Part shown: positions 51,618 to 60,397 of the stretch, piece after piece
How the letters are laid out: each line of letters starts with the position of its first letter
Numbering within the stretch: position 1 is the stretch's first letter
Source: Flavobacterium pectinovorum
GTDB taxonomy: Bacteria; Bacteroidota; Bacteroidia; Flavobacteriales; Flavobacteriaceae
DNA: 64,000 bases
Assembly (NCBI RefSeq): GCF_006438875.1
Contig: NZ_RCZH01000016.1
Coordinates: 62,897 to 126,896, forward strand
Direction of reading: 5' to 3'
The notes under the pieces: generated by a model
The model's input: the letters and a program-made list of their open reading frames with translations, nothing else
Told to the model about the DNA's origin: nothing
The model's database searches: none
Position numbers and translations under genes: made by a program

Positions 51618-53492
51618 TTAATGAAAATGATCTTCTTCAATTTCAAATTCGGCATCTTTTTCCCAAATTTCCATTTCACAAGGTTTGCAATTGAATTTTA
51701 GTTTGTATTCAAGTTCGCCTTGTTTTAAAACCAATGGTTCTTTTACTTTAACACCCATTATATCTTTTTGGTGTATTGGGCATTTTTTTAATTCGTATTT
51801 GATGCAATATTTCGTAGTCATCACGCGAGATTTTCCTGGATCCCATTGCAATTCGAATGCTTTTTCAATTTCGGTAACACCATGACGTTCGTAGAATTTA
51901 CGGGCCGTTTTGTTCGAAACATTATACATGAAATCCAGTTTGGTTTCAGGATATGGATGCGAAGTTTTTACCAATTGGTGTTCTTCACGTACGTAATTTG
52001 CCAAACGAATTTCAGATAATTGTTCGAAAACGTTTCTCCTCATTTCGTTTATTTTTGAAATAGGAAGGAACCAGTTTTGAGTGAACATCACGCTAATTTC
52101 ATCGGCATTATAAGGGGTGAAACCCGTTTTAGCCAATTGTGTTTTGATGTTTTCTTCGATCGATTCGTTATTCTTGGTTGTTTCTTTTGAATGTTCTAAA
52201 GTAACGATGCTTACATTTCCGTCTTCGTCGGTTGCAATTAATTCGAAACCATTTTCGTTTTCTGTAAGTAATAAAGTTGTGCTGATTTTTCGAACAGCAC
52301 TATGTTCTTTTTCTACAATTTTGATGAATGCAGCATCATTGTTACGGTAGATAAAAGTTCCTTCTTTTACTTCTTTTAAAACGTTTGGATAAATTTTACC
52401 GTTTTCGGCCTTGTTTACATAAATTCCGTCGGCTTCGTTGTTTTCATTGATGAAACAAAGTCCGTCGCCGTTGTTTAACAATTCTCCGTTTTCGATTTCG
52501 TAAGCATTTCCAACAGTTCGGATTAGTTTACCAATATATTGTCCTTTTGATTTTGGGCTTTCCCAAGATCCAATACTATTATTTCTATCGTTTACAAAAT
52601 AATCGGTATAACCGCGGTTGAAAGTTCTGTTTAAAGAAGAATCGAAAGTATAGGTACATGTTCCTGATGAAGCTTTCGTGTATTTGTCGTTTCCTTCGGC
52701 TTCTAAGAAACTATCTAGTTTTTGACGAAGATAAGATACATTGTTTTTTACATAAACAATATCTTTCAATCTTCCTTCGATTTTAAAAGAAACGATTCCG
52801 GCTTCAATAAGATTCGGAATTTGCTCTGAAATATCTAAATCTTTAATAGAAAGTAAGTGACTGTTTTTGATTAAAGTATCTCCGTTTCCGTCAATTAAAT
52901 TATAAGGTAAACGACAGTTTTGGGCACAAGAACCACGATTGGCACTGCGTTCTCCGTTTGCAACACTCATATAGCAGTTTCCGCTGAAGGATACGCATAA
53001 AGCTCCGGTTACAAAGAATTCTAGTTCAACATCAGCTTCGTCGTAAATTGTTTTAATTTGATGCAAGTTCAATTCGCGGGCCAAAACCACACGTTTGATT
53101 CCGGCATCTTTCAAGAATTTAATTTTATCAGCATCACGATTATTGGCTTGTGTACTGGCGTGAAGTACGATAGGAGGTAACTCCATTTCCATAATTGCCA
53201 TATCCTGAATAATCAGGGCATCAACACCAATGTCATATAATTCATAGATCATTTGTCGACACGTTTCAAGTTCGTTGTCGTACAAAATGGTATTCATTAC
53301 TACAAAAACCTGAGCATTAAATAAATGCGCATATTTTACTAATGCAGCTACATCTTCGATTGAATTGTTGGCATTAGAACGGGCACCAAATTGTGGAGCA
53401 CCAATATAAACAGCATCGGCACCACTATTTATCGCGGCCATTCCTCCAATTAAATCTTTTGCTGGAGCTAATATTTCAATCTTCTTCTTCAT
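51618..53492 (-). CDS. peptidase U32 family protein (RlhA/TrhP-type)
   Basis: 624 residues. KKIEILAPAKDLIGGMAAINSGADAVYIGAPQFGARS opens the U32 TIM barrel; ALCVSFSGNCYMSVANGERSANRGSCAQNCRLPY gives the family signature with the Cys residues thought to bind an iron-sulphur cluster. A C-terminal Cys-rich extension (KYCIKYELKKCP and NCKPCEMEIW) is also present. E. coli homologues hydroxylate RNA (RlhA on 23S rRNA, TrhP on tRNA); early reports called them collagenases. RNA hydroxylation is the likelier role. Confidence 0.92.
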   Translation of the reverse strand: MKKKIEILAPAKDLIGGMAAINSGADAVYIGAPQFGARSNANNSIEDVAALVKYAHLFNAQVFVVMNTILYDNELETCRQMIYELYDIGVDALIIQDMAIMEMELPPIVLHASTQANNRDADKIKFLKDAGIKRVVLARELNLHQIKTIYDEADVELEFFVTGALCVSFSGNCYMSVANGERSANRGSCAQNCRLPYNLIDGNGDTLIKNSHLLSIKDLDISEQIPNLIEAGIVSFKIEGRLKDIVYVKNNVSYLRQKLDSFLEAEGNDKYTKASSGTCTYTFDSSLNRTFNRGYTDYFVNDRNNSIGSWESPKSKGQYIGKLIRTVGNAYEIENGELLNNGDGLCFINENNEADGIYVNKAENGKIYPNVLKEVKEGTFIYRNNDAAFIKIVEKEHSAVRKISTTLLLTENENGFELIATDEDGNVSIVTLEHSKETTKNNESIEENIKTQLAKTGFTPYNADEISVMFTQNWFLPISKINEMRRNVFEQLSEIRLANYVREEHQLVKTSHPYPETKLDFMYNVSNKTARKFYERHGVTEIEKAFELQWDPGKSRVMTTKYCIKYELKKCPIHQKDIMGVKVKEPLVLKQGELEYKLKFNCKPCEMEIWEKDAEFEIEEDHFH

Positions 53493-53632
53493 CTCTAAAA
53501 CTTTAGGCTTTTGTGGTATTCATTGAAAAAAGTTTGCAAAGTTCTTATATTTTATTTGAGTTTGCTAATGCTGAAGTGACTTTTTTTGAAATAGTTAACT
53601 AATATGGAATGATAATATTTAAGGTTTCAAAT

Positions 53633-54178
53633 TTATTTGTTGGGTTCGTAGATAAGTTGAACAACGCCTGATTTGAAAATATTTGTTTTAAGTAATCTTA
53701 ATTCTATTCGTTCTTTTAAGTCTTCAAACAATGGTTTGCCATTTCCTAAAGCTATTGGATGAACGGATATTCTGTATATGTCGATAAGATTTAATTGAAT
53801 AAATGTTTTAATAAGGCTAGCTCCGCCATATAACCAAATATCTTTTCCGGATTGTTGTTTAATCTCAATTACTTTATTTAAAATATCAGAGTTTACAAAT
53901 ATGGCATTTTGATCTTCTCTATTTTGACTTGAAAAGACATATTTTTCCTTTGAGTGTACTCCTTTCCAAAGTTGTTTTTCGGCTGGACTGGCATTTTGAT
54001 CTGGTTGATAATTACCCCAGGCGTCATAACTAACGCGACCATAAAAAATAGTATCTATGCCAGATAAAAAACCATCAAAATCCATATCATCGTCCATAAT
54101 ACACCAATCGATTTCTCCATTTGGTCCTTCAATAAAACCGTCTAAAGTTACTGCTAAATCTAAAATTACTTTTTTCAT
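53633..54178 (-). CDS. dihydrofolate reductase family protein (RibD C-terminal domain)
   Basis: 181 residues. MKKVILDLAVTLDGFIEGPNGEIDW is the usual start of single-domain RibD_C proteins; IDTIFYGRVSYDAWG, DIWLYGGASLIKTFIQLNLID and HPIALGNGKPLFEDL follow. The fold is DHFR-like and binds NADPH, but such stand-alone proteins (YyaP/YwjB type) have no proven substrate. It lies alone between the U32 gene and a terminator. Confidence 0.9.
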   Translation of the reverse strand: MKKVILDLAVTLDGFIEGPNGEIDWCIMDDDMDFDGFLSGIDTIFYGRVSYDAWGNYQPDQNASPAEKQLWKGVHSKEKYVFSSQNREDQNAIFVNSDILNKVIEIKQQSGKDIWLYGGASLIKTFIQLNLIDIYRISVHPIALGNGKPLFEDLKERIELRLLKTNIFKSGVVQLIYEPNK

Positions 54179-54241
54179 TGTGTAGTTTATGTTTTTATAG
54201 AATATGATATAAAAATATATTATTTCAGTTTTTAATAAAAC

Positions 54242-54278
54242 AAAAAACTACTTAGTTTATTAACCAAGTAGTTTTTTT
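54242..54278 (-). terminator. terminator of the beta-barrel protein gene
   Basis: 12-bp stem AAAAAACTACTT / AAGTAGTTTTTT around a 12-nt loop. A closely related stem (AAAACTAC..GTAGTTTT) ends the next gene unit at 55009. Confidence 0.82.
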
Positions 54279-54334
54279 GTTCTTGAAATAGTATAAATAT
54301 TTAGATTTTTTATGTCAGATTATATATTTCGTTT

Positions 54335-54928
54335 TTAGTCTAATGGAAAATTATATCCTACTGCAAATATCCCAGAGGATTGTTTAGCTGCTGGGTGAAA
54401 GTAGCCTGAAATAGCAATTTCAAAATTATTGTGTCGACCAATCGCTAATCCAATACTAAAAGGAATATGTAATAACAGGTCGCTTTTGTTGAAATTAACT
54501 CCAGGTGTAATGGTTTCAAATTTACCTATTGAAGTACCAATACCTCCTTCAATAAAAGGTGCAACCCAAGGAATTGGTGCGCAAAGGCGAACTTTTGCTC
54601 CAAGTAAAAAAGCATTCGTTGTTACTTTGTATTGCGGTTGATTTTGTACATTCTGATTGTTATCAACAGATGTAAATATGGCTCCTGCATATGGACGCAA
54701 ACTAAACCATGATTTTACTCCAATGATATATTCTGCTTGCAGATAAGGACCACCTCCCATGACATCTACTTCTTCCTGGCTGCCGTAATTTTCTATGTAA
54801 TAAGAACTGCTTGCTGCAAAACCTATCGATGCTTTGATAGCATTACCTTCAGATTGGGCTTTTGTGTGATTGGAGAAAAATAAAGTAAAAATTGTAATAA
54901 AAATTGAGCTGCGTAATGCTGGATTCAT
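54335..54928 (-). CDS. outer-membrane beta-barrel protein
   Basis: 197 residues with signal peptide (about 1-24, FFSNHTKAQ). The mature protein alternates hydrophobic and polar residues in strands typical of an eight-stranded barrel (IKASIGFAASSSYYIENYG, GPYLQAEYIIGVKSWFSLRPYAGAIFTS, PFIEGGIGTSIGK, FEIAISGYFHP, GIFAVGYNFPLD). The last residue is Asp rather than the usual aromatic. It probably sits in the outer membrane; no function is indicated. Confidence 0.8.
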   Translation of the reverse strand: MNPALRSSIFITIFTLFFSNHTKAQSEGNAIKASIGFAASSSYYIENYGSQEEVDVMGGGPYLQAEYIIGVKSWFSLRPYAGAIFTSVDNNQNVQNQPQYKVTTNAFLLGAKVRLCAPIPWVAPFIEGGIGTSIGKFETITPGVNFNKSDLLLHIPFSIGLAIGRHNNFEIAISGYFHPAAKQSSGIFAVGYNFPLD

Positions 54929-55008
54929 AAAGCGTTTTTTGGGTTAAGAACTTATTTTGATTAGTTGGGGGAAAGTAAAGATTTATTTTTGAATTCCTAC
55001 AAAACAAA

Positions 55009-55040
55009 AAAACTACCTGGTTATTAAACCAAGTAGTTTT
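55009..55040 (-). terminator. terminator of the DUF2383 gene
   Basis: Stem AAAACTACCTGG / CCAAGTAGTTTT with one mismatch and an 8-nt loop; T-run on the minus strand. Confidence 0.8.
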
Positions 55041-55066
55041 CGCTCCAAAAAAAATAGTGCCAATTA

Positions 55067-55525
55067 TTATGACAATCTTTTTGCTTTAATTTTATCCAAC
55101 GTACTTTGAATACTGTTTAATTGTTTCGAAATGATTGCAATTTGACTGCCTTCAAATTCATTTTTTTCCAGTGCCATTTTGTATTTTTCTACGGCAGCTT
55201 CTTCTCCTGTAACACAAGCATTAATGATTGCTTCCGTATCTCCGCCGGTAAATGACGATTTAATATCAATCCATGTGCGGTGTAAAGCGCCTAAAGGACC
55301 TCCGCCAGAAGTGTCTGTTGATTTTCCTAGTTTGTTAATTTGGTCTTGCAATTCGACTATGAATAGGGCACGTTCTCTTGCATGATCTAAAAATTCAGCT
55401 TTAATGGCCAAATCGTTTACATGCTCAGCGGCATTGGTATATCCTAGTTTTCCATCTTCCAAAATAGAAATTAATCCTTCTAATGTGTGAATTGCTTCTG
55501 TTGTGGTTTCTTCTGTATGTATCAT
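55067..55525 (-). CDS. PA2169 family four-helix-bundle protein (DUF2383)
   Basis: 152 residues, all helical. HTEETTTEAIHTLEGLISILEDGKLGYTNAAEHV, then FLDHARERALFIVELQDQINKLG, a SGGGPLGALHRTWIDIKSSFTGGDTEAIINACVTGEEAAVEKYKMAL region and a last helix are the marks of DUF2383. Glu residues in LGYTNAAEH and EEAAVEKY are placed as in ferritin-like bundles and may bind metal. Often stress-linked, with no proven activity. Confidence 0.9.
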   Translation of the reverse strand: MIHTEETTTEAIHTLEGLISILEDGKLGYTNAAEHVNDLAIKAEFLDHARERALFIVELQDQINKLGKSTDTSGGGPLGALHRTWIDIKSSFTGGDTEAIINACVTGEEAAVEKYKMALEKNEFEGSQIAIISKQLNSIQSTLDKIKAKRLS

Positions 55526-55726
55526 GATGTTACTATTTAAATTAATGTATAATACAAAGTTGGGAATTTACTACATGTAATGTTTTACAGAATTATAATG
55601 TTGATTTACAATATTGTAGAATGGGAATTTTGAAAGGATTAGATTGTTTTTGCCACGAATTTCACGAATTTTCACAAATTACCATGTGTTTAATTTGGTT
55701 GAAGAAAACTCCTTGTTTATCGATTT

Positions 55727-55969
55727 GCGTGAGGGATAGCAACCAATGTCATTAAGTTAAGGGAATATTGCCACATAAATCTCGCAAAGTCGCAGAGTCG
55801 CAGAGTCGCAAAGAAAATGTATGTAAACTTGGCGGCTTTGCGACTTTGCGCGATTTTTTTTCAGTCTTAATTATCTAAAAAAAGCTTAACTTAATGACAT
55901 TGGGATAGTAACGGAAAGCCCACAGCCTGACGAAGTGCGAGGACTTGAAGTGAATAGCCCGACCCGCCC
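55727..55969 (+). repeat. structured GC-rich repeat, copy 3, split by a MITE
   Basis: GCGTGAGGGATAG (55727-55739) and GGAAAGCCCACAGCCTGACG to CGACCCGCCC (55913-55969) are the two halves of the repeat intact at 51485. The 159-bp element at 55744-55902 lies exactly between them. The wider 529-nt gap also holds half of a GCCACGAATTTCACGAATTT palindrome (55655-55680) and no gene. Confidence 0.85.
55744..55902. mobile_element. MITE-like element, copy 2 (159 bp)
   Basis: The ends CAATGTCATTAAGTTAAG and CTTAACTTAATGACATTG are perfectly complementary over 18 bp. The flanks GGATAGCAAC (55734-55743) and GGATAGTAAC (55903-55912) are a 10-bp target duplication with one change. The interior is almost identical to copy 1 except for one extra GTCGCAGAG unit. 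It has no ORF and would depend on a transposase elsewhere. Confidence 0.9.
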
Positions 55970-56054
55970 AAAATAACCACATAAAAAAACAGCTCAAAGT
56001 ATAAAGTGATGAAACTTTAAACCTCAAGCCGTTTTAGTAAAATTGTTTATGGTG

Positions 56055-57245
56055 TTATGCAGTCAAAGCGTCTTTGATTCTGCGTAACGCTTCTATTAAG
56101 ATGTCATTGCTTGTTGCGTAAGAGAAACGGATACAATTCGGGTTTCCGAAAGCGTCTCCAGTTACCGTTGCTACGTTTGCTTCGCCTAAAAGATACATTG
56201 ATAAGTCGTTGGCATCTTTAATTTCGGTTCCTCTTAATGTTTTTCCGAAGAAAGAAGAAACGTCTGGGAATACGTAAAATGCTCCTTCAGGAACGTTGAT
56301 TTTTACTCCTGGAATTTCTTTTAATAATCCAACAACTAAATCTCTACGGCCATGAAAAGCTTCAACCATATGATTTAATACGCTTGGGTCTGCGTCAACA
56401 GCAGTAATTGTAGCGCGTTGTGCCACAGAATTTGCTCCTGAAGTAACTTGTCCCTGAATTTTTGTACACGCTTTTGCGATAAATTCCGGAGCTCCAATAT
56501 AACCAATTCTGTATCCCGTCATAGCGAATGCTTTTGCAACTCCGTTTACAGTAATTGTTCTTTCAAGCATTCCCGGGATTGAACCGATGCTGCAGAAAGT
56601 TCCTGAGAAATTAATGTGCTCATAAATTTCGTCAGCAACTACATATATATTTGGGTGTTTTTCTAAAACTTTTGCAAGAGCTGTTAACTCTTCTCTGCTA
56701 TAAACAGATCCAGATGGATTACAAGGAGAACTGAACCACATCATTTTTGTTTTTGGTGTGATGGCAGCTTCTAATTGTTCTGGTGTAATTTTAAAATCAG
56801 TATCTACAGATGTTGGAACTTCAACTGGAACTCCTCCTGAAAGTTTTACAATTTCGAAGTAAGAAACCCAGTAAGGTGCCGGTAAAATAACTTCGTCACC
56901 ATCATTTAACATTACTTGCGCAATGTTGTATAGAGATTGTTTTGCTCCTGTAGAAACTACGATTTGAGTTGGTTTATATTCTAAATTATTGTCTCTTTTG
57001 AATTTTCTGCAAATCGCTTCTCTCAATTCTAAATAACCTTCTACCGGAGAATAAGTGCTATAATTTTCGTCGACTGCTTTTTTAACAGCTTCCTTGATAA
57101 AGTCAGGAGTGTTAAAGTCAGGCTCGCCTAAACTTAAACTGATAATGTCTTTTCCTTGTGCTTTTAGTTCGCGTGCCAAAGCAGCCATTGCTAAAGTTTG
57201 TGATGTTGCTAAGTTGTTGATTCTGTCTGAAAGAATGTGATTCAT
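56055..57245 (-). CDS. pyridoxal-phosphate aminotransferase (aspartate aminotransferase, class I)
   Basis: 396 residues from ATG 57245 (MNHILSDRINNLATSQTLAMAALARELKAQG); an upstream ATG at 57299 lies in the previous terminator. Class I motifs: SLGEPDFNTPDF, STGAKQSLYNIAQVM, SSPCNPSGSVYSREEL (Asn-Pro), YVVADEIYEHI, the PLP Lys in VNGVAKAFAMTGYRIGYIG and a late RFSYATS with the substrate-binding Arg. It most likely swaps amino groups between aspartate or a related amino acid and 2-oxoglutarate; Iβ/Ig substrate range is unknown. Confidence 0.93.
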   Translation of the reverse strand: MNHILSDRINNLATSQTLAMAALARELKAQGKDIISLSLGEPDFNTPDFIKEAVKKAVDENYSTYSPVEGYLELREAICRKFKRDNNLEYKPTQIVVSTGAKQSLYNIAQVMLNDGDEVILPAPYWVSYFEIVKLSGGVPVEVPTSVDTDFKITPEQLEAAITPKTKMMWFSSPCNPSGSVYSREELTALAKVLEKHPNIYVVADEIYEHINFSGTFCSIGSIPGMLERTITVNGVAKAFAMTGYRIGYIGAPEFIAKACTKIQGQVTSGANSVAQRATITAVDADPSVLNHMVEAFHGRRDLVVGLLKEIPGVKINVPEGAFYVFPDVSSFFGKTLRGTEIKDANDLSMYLLGEANVATVTGDAFGNPNCIRFSYATSNDILIEALRRIKDALTA

Positions 57246-57287
57246 TTTTGTAGTTAATTGCGGTTTAATATTATATTTAAATGTATT

Positions 57288-57315
57288 GTAAAGATGCACT
57301 GCCGAGCATCTTTAC
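57288..57315 (-). terminator. hairpin downstream of the desaturase gene
   Basis: Stem GTAAAGATGC / GCATCTTTAC with an 8-nt loop, 20 nt after the desaturase stop; the following minus-strand T-run is weak. Confidence 0.65.
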
Positions 57316-57334
57316 GCAACGCTTTTTTTTAATT

Positions 57335-58429
57335 TTATGCTAGTTCCGGTTTCATTCCAAGATCTTTAAGATGCTTGTAATGTGCAATAACAGCTCCTCT
57401 CATGGTTCTGAATTCATGATATGGCAAGTTGCATTCGATTGCAGTTTGTTTTACAATTTCGGCAATTTTCCCGTAATGTACGTGACTAATATTTGGAAAA
57501 ATATGGTGCTCGATTTGGTGGTTCAATCCTCCGGTAAACCAGTTGATTACTTTGTTTTTTGGAGCAAAATTTGCTGTTGTGTACAATTGGTGAATTGCCC
57601 ACGTATTTTCCATTTCTCCCTCTTCGTTAGGAACCGGATTTGAAGTTTCTTCAACCACGTGTGCCAATTGAAAAACGATACTCAAGATTAATCCTGCAGT
57701 GTAATGCATTACGAAAAATCCAATAACAACTTTCCACCATGTTACGCCTAAGATCATTGGCAAAACCATCCAGATTAAAACGTAGATAATTTTTGTGATC
57801 ACTAAAACGGTCCATAATTTAGTTGGATTTTGTGGTGCCCCGTATGATAATTTTCTTTTTAGGTAATTTTTCATTTGCTTGAAATCGGTTGTTAACGCCC
57901 AATTAAAAGTCAATAATCCGTATAGGAAGAAAGAATAGTAATGTTGAAATTTATGAAAACGGTGCCATTCGGCATTTTGTGTAAAGCGGATAATTCTTCC
58001 GGCATCAAGATCTTCGTCATGACCGTGAATATTAGTATAAGTATGATGAAGTACATTGTGTTGTACTTGCCAGTTGTGTACATTTCCGGCTAATACGTAG
58101 ATGCTTCCGCCCATAATTTTGTTAATCCATGATTTTGAAGAGTACGATCCATGATTTCCATCATGCATTACGTTCATTCCAATTCCGGCCATTCCAATTC
58201 CCATAAGAATATTTAGCAGCAATTGTGCCCAAAATGGCATGTCCAGAGTTAAGATTAAAAAGTATGGCGTTAGAAAAACGGCAAAAAGAATAACAGCTTT
58301 TAAGTGCAGCTTCCAGTTTCCGGTTTTCTGAATGTTGTTCTCCTTGAAGTAATTGTTTACTCGTGAGTTAAGTGTTCTGAAGAACTTCAGATTGTCTTGC
58401 TTAGCAAATGTAGGCGCAGTGTTATTCAT
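57335..58429 (-). CDS. membrane fatty acid desaturase
   Basis: 364 residues. Three His boxes bind a di-iron centre: HDGNH at 90-94, HNVLHH at 124-129 and HQIEHH at 304-309. Four membrane helices lie in two pairs (about 45-83 and 205-260). The HQIEHH box and the WAIHQLYTTANFAP region are like the delta-6/linoleoyl-CoA ('front-end') subgroup, yet no cytochrome b5 domain is fused. It introduces a double bond in acyl chains of membrane lipids, likely for cold adaptation. Its promoter is clear (58449-58482). Confidence 0.9.
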   Translation of the reverse strand: MNNTAPTFAKQDNLKFFRTLNSRVNNYFKENNIQKTGNWKLHLKAVILFAVFLTPYFLILTLDMPFWAQLLLNILMGIGMAGIGMNVMHDGNHGSYSSKSWINKIMGGSIYVLAGNVHNWQVQHNVLHHTYTNIHGHDEDLDAGRIIRFTQNAEWHRFHKFQHYYSFFLYGLLTFNWALTTDFKQMKNYLKRKLSYGAPQNPTKLWTVLVITKIIYVLIWMVLPMILGVTWWKVVIGFFVMHYTAGLILSIVFQLAHVVEETSNPVPNEEGEMENTWAIHQLYTTANFAPKNKVINWFTGGLNHQIEHHIFPNISHVHYGKIAEIVKQTAIECNLPYHEFRTMRGAVIAHYKHLKDLGMKPELA

Positions 58430-58448
58430 AATTAATTTAAATAGGTTT

Positions 58449-58482
58449 CAAAGGTAATTATTATAAATTTTCAATTTGCAAA
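58449..58482 (-). promoter_or_regulatory. promoter TTTG-N22-TACCTTTG for the desaturase
   Basis: On the minus strand TTTG (58482-58479) and the exact -7 box TACCTTTG (58456-58449) are 22 nt apart, 20 nt before the start codon. Confidence 0.65.
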
Positions 58483-58512
58483 ATTGAGTTAAATATTTCA
58501 ACTGTAAAGTAG

Positions 58513-58520
58513 TACTTTTG
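58513..58520 (+). promoter_or_regulatory. -7 box TACTTTTG for rsmG
   Basis: Exact TAnnTTTG, 16 nt before the rsmG start codon, which implies a very short leader. Confidence 0.5.
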
Positions 58521-58536
58521 TTAAAAAATTAGAGCA

Positions 58537-59166
58537 ATGGATGAGATATTGAAATATTTTCCTGATTTGACCGACATTCAAATCGAACAATTTCAAAAAT
58601 TAGACTTTTTATACCACGATTGGAATGAAAAAATCAATGTCATTTCGCGTAAAGATATTGATGCCTTATATACGAAACACATTTTGCATTCGCTTGGAAT
58701 TGCAAAAATCATGAAATTTGAGCCCGGAGCAACTGTTCTTGATGTTGGAACCGGTGGAGGATTTCCTGGAATTCCACTGGCAATTCTGTTTCCGGAAACA
58801 CGTTTTTATTTGATAGACGTTATTGCCAAGAAAATAAAAGTGGTTCAGGGTGTTGTTGATGCATTAGAATTAAAGAACGTAAAAGCAGAACAAAAACGTG
58901 CTGAACTAGTAAAAGGCGATTTCGATTTTATTGTAAGCCGCGCCGTAACTAATATGCCTGATTTCGTTTCCTGGATAAAAGATAAGATCAAGAAACAGCA
59001 TAAACATACTTTGAAAAATGGTATTCTATATCTAAAAGGCGGTGATTTGACAGAAGAATTAAAAGATTTTCCGAAAGCAACTTTATATGATTTATCAACC
59101 ATTTTTGAAGATGAGTTTTTTGAAACCAAAAAAGTGGTGCATTTGCCTTTGAAATTTACAGTATAA
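58537..59166 (+). CDS. rsmG: 16S rRNA m7G527 methyltransferase
   Basis: 209 residues. WNEKINVISRKDIDALYTKHILHSL is the RsmG N-terminal signature, DVGTGGGFPGIPLAI the AdoMet-binding loop, and DFIVSRAVTNMPDFVSW the catalytic-side motif. It methylates N7 of G527 in 16S rRNA; loss gives low-level streptomycin resistance in other bacteria. It stands alone, divergent from the desaturase. Confidence 0.95.
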   Translation: MDEILKYFPDLTDIQIEQFQKLDFLYHDWNEKINVISRKDIDALYTKHILHSLGIAKIMKFEPGATVLDVGTGGGFPGIPLAILFPETRFYLIDVIAKKIKVVQGVVDALELKNVKAEQKRAELVKGDFDFIVSRAVTNMPDFVSWIKDKIKKQHKHTLKNGILYLKGGDLTEELKDFPKATLYDLSTIFEDEFFETKKVVHLPLKFTV

Positions 59167-59193
59167 ATTTTTACAAAGAAAATTGACAGAATT

Positions 59194-59232
59194 AAAACCC
59201 GATACGTGCTTTTGAGTATTTATCGGGTTTTT
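59194..59232. terminator. bidirectional terminator between rsmG and the orphan gene
   Basis: 11-bp stem AAAACCCGATA / TATCGGGTTTT with a 16-nt loop and T-runs both ways. Confidence 0.88.
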
Positions 59233-59254
59233 GCATATCAAATGTGAATAATAA

Positions 59255-59983
59255 TTAAGATGCTTTTTGTGCTAATTGTAAAAATGGATTTGCTTTAGAA
59301 TCTAAACTTTCTATGAAATTATTAAGCACGTTTTCTGAGTTTTCAAGAGTGAATTCGAATTTATCATTAAAGAAAAAATCGCGACAAATAACAGGTTCAT
59401 TTGAGGAATCATAAATAGCTTCGTCAGTTTCATCTAAATTTTTGTAGTTATATGCACATGGATATAATCGATTTAATTCTATTATTGTATCGTTAAACCA
59501 TTTGTCAAAAAACTTCTTCTTAGGAGTTATGTGACGTGCCAACAAAACAAGTCCAAGAATTTCATTCTGGATAAAATAAGAACCTTTTCTATATTTTACA
59601 TCAATCATTCTAACATTCATTAATGCAATCCAAAGTGGTCCGTTTACAGAACCTGATGCAGGCATATCAAGATTAGAGTCAAAAAGAAGAGGTGCTGTAT
59701 TGTCAGGATTTGCAATAGAACACCAAAGTGCTTCTATACGTTGATTTATGTCATTTGTTGCTTTAGTATATCCCGAAAAACGACAATTGATCCATTCTAA
59801 TAAAGCTGCTGTAAGACCAACAGTGCCTTTGTGGTTAACAGTGGTTAAAATATTTTCTAATTCCTTGTTTTGGTCTAAAGGATCTAAAAATTGTTCAATT
59901 TTTTTTCGGGTCCAGCTAAAATCAATTGGATGACCTATGCTTTTTGACTTTAAAATAATCTCAGGAGTATTAATACTTTTCAT
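59255..59983 (-). CDS. protein of unknown function (242 aa)
   Basis: 242 residues, cytoplasmic by composition, with no signal or membrane helix. Recognisable features are a Trp-rich N-terminal part (PIDFSWTRKKIEQFLDPL), ALLEWINCRFSGYTKATNDINQRIEALWCSI, FIQNEILGLVLLARHITPKKKFFDKWFNDTIIELNRLYP and an acidic C-terminal half. I recognise no family. It is monocistronic, and a 414-nt gap separates it from the kinase operon. It could be related to the Bacteroidota accessory genes of unknown role near rRNA methylases, but that is not supported by any motif. Confidence 0.65.
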   Translation of the reverse strand: MKSINTPEIILKSKSIGHPIDFSWTRKKIEQFLDPLDQNKELENILTTVNHKGTVGLTAALLEWINCRFSGYTKATNDINQRIEALWCSIANPDNTAPLLFDSNLDMPASGSVNGPLWIALMNVRMIDVKYRKGSYFIQNEILGLVLLARHITPKKKFFDKWFNDTIIELNRLYPCAYNYKNLDETDEAIYDSSNEPVICRDFFFNDKFEFTLENSENVLNNFIESLDSKANPFLQLAQKAS

Positions 59984-60342
59984 AATTCTTTTTTTAATTC
60001 ATTATTGGGGTTAATTATCACTTTTTTTGATGAATTTTCCCTGATTTCTAAGTTTTTTCCAGTAAAGCAAATCTAGAGCGATGTGTGTTTTTTTAGGACT
60101 CCAATAAGTTTTTAAAATGATAAAATAAGCTTTATATTTCTGTATGTTGTTGAGTGTTAGTGCGATAGGAAAAATACTACAATTTATTTTAAGTAATAAA
60201 CTATGATGTTGCTTTACAGTATAATACGATTATTAATCCATATTTTTTGCAGTTACAAAATTGTCTGTAAAACTTGGTCTTTATTAGTACTCCAATTAAT
60301 GAACTCATTCATCCTCGATAATCTATCGTTCATGTACTTTTA
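59984..60342. other. AT-rich intergenic region without gene
   Basis: No credible ORF, palindrome or dispersed repeat was found. The only features are the promoter of the kinase operon at its right end and the promoter region of the orphan gene at its left end. Confidence 0.6.
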
Positions 60343-60374
60343 TTTGTTCAATCTGTATTAGAGAGATACCTTTA
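60343..60374 (+). promoter_or_regulatory. promoter TTTG-N20-TACCTTTA for the kinase operon
   Basis: TTTG at 60343-60346 and TACCTTTA at 60367-60374 (seven of eight -7 positions) are 20 nt apart, 23 nt before the GTG start. Confidence 0.55.
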
Positions 60375-60397
60375 CTATAGCACTAACAACTTTTACT

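Noticed and set aside
51334..51679. Overlapping minus-strand frames across the gap before the U32 gene
   Set aside because: They lie over the REP-like element and the structured GC-rich repeat; the apparent coding is an effect of the GC-rich repeats.
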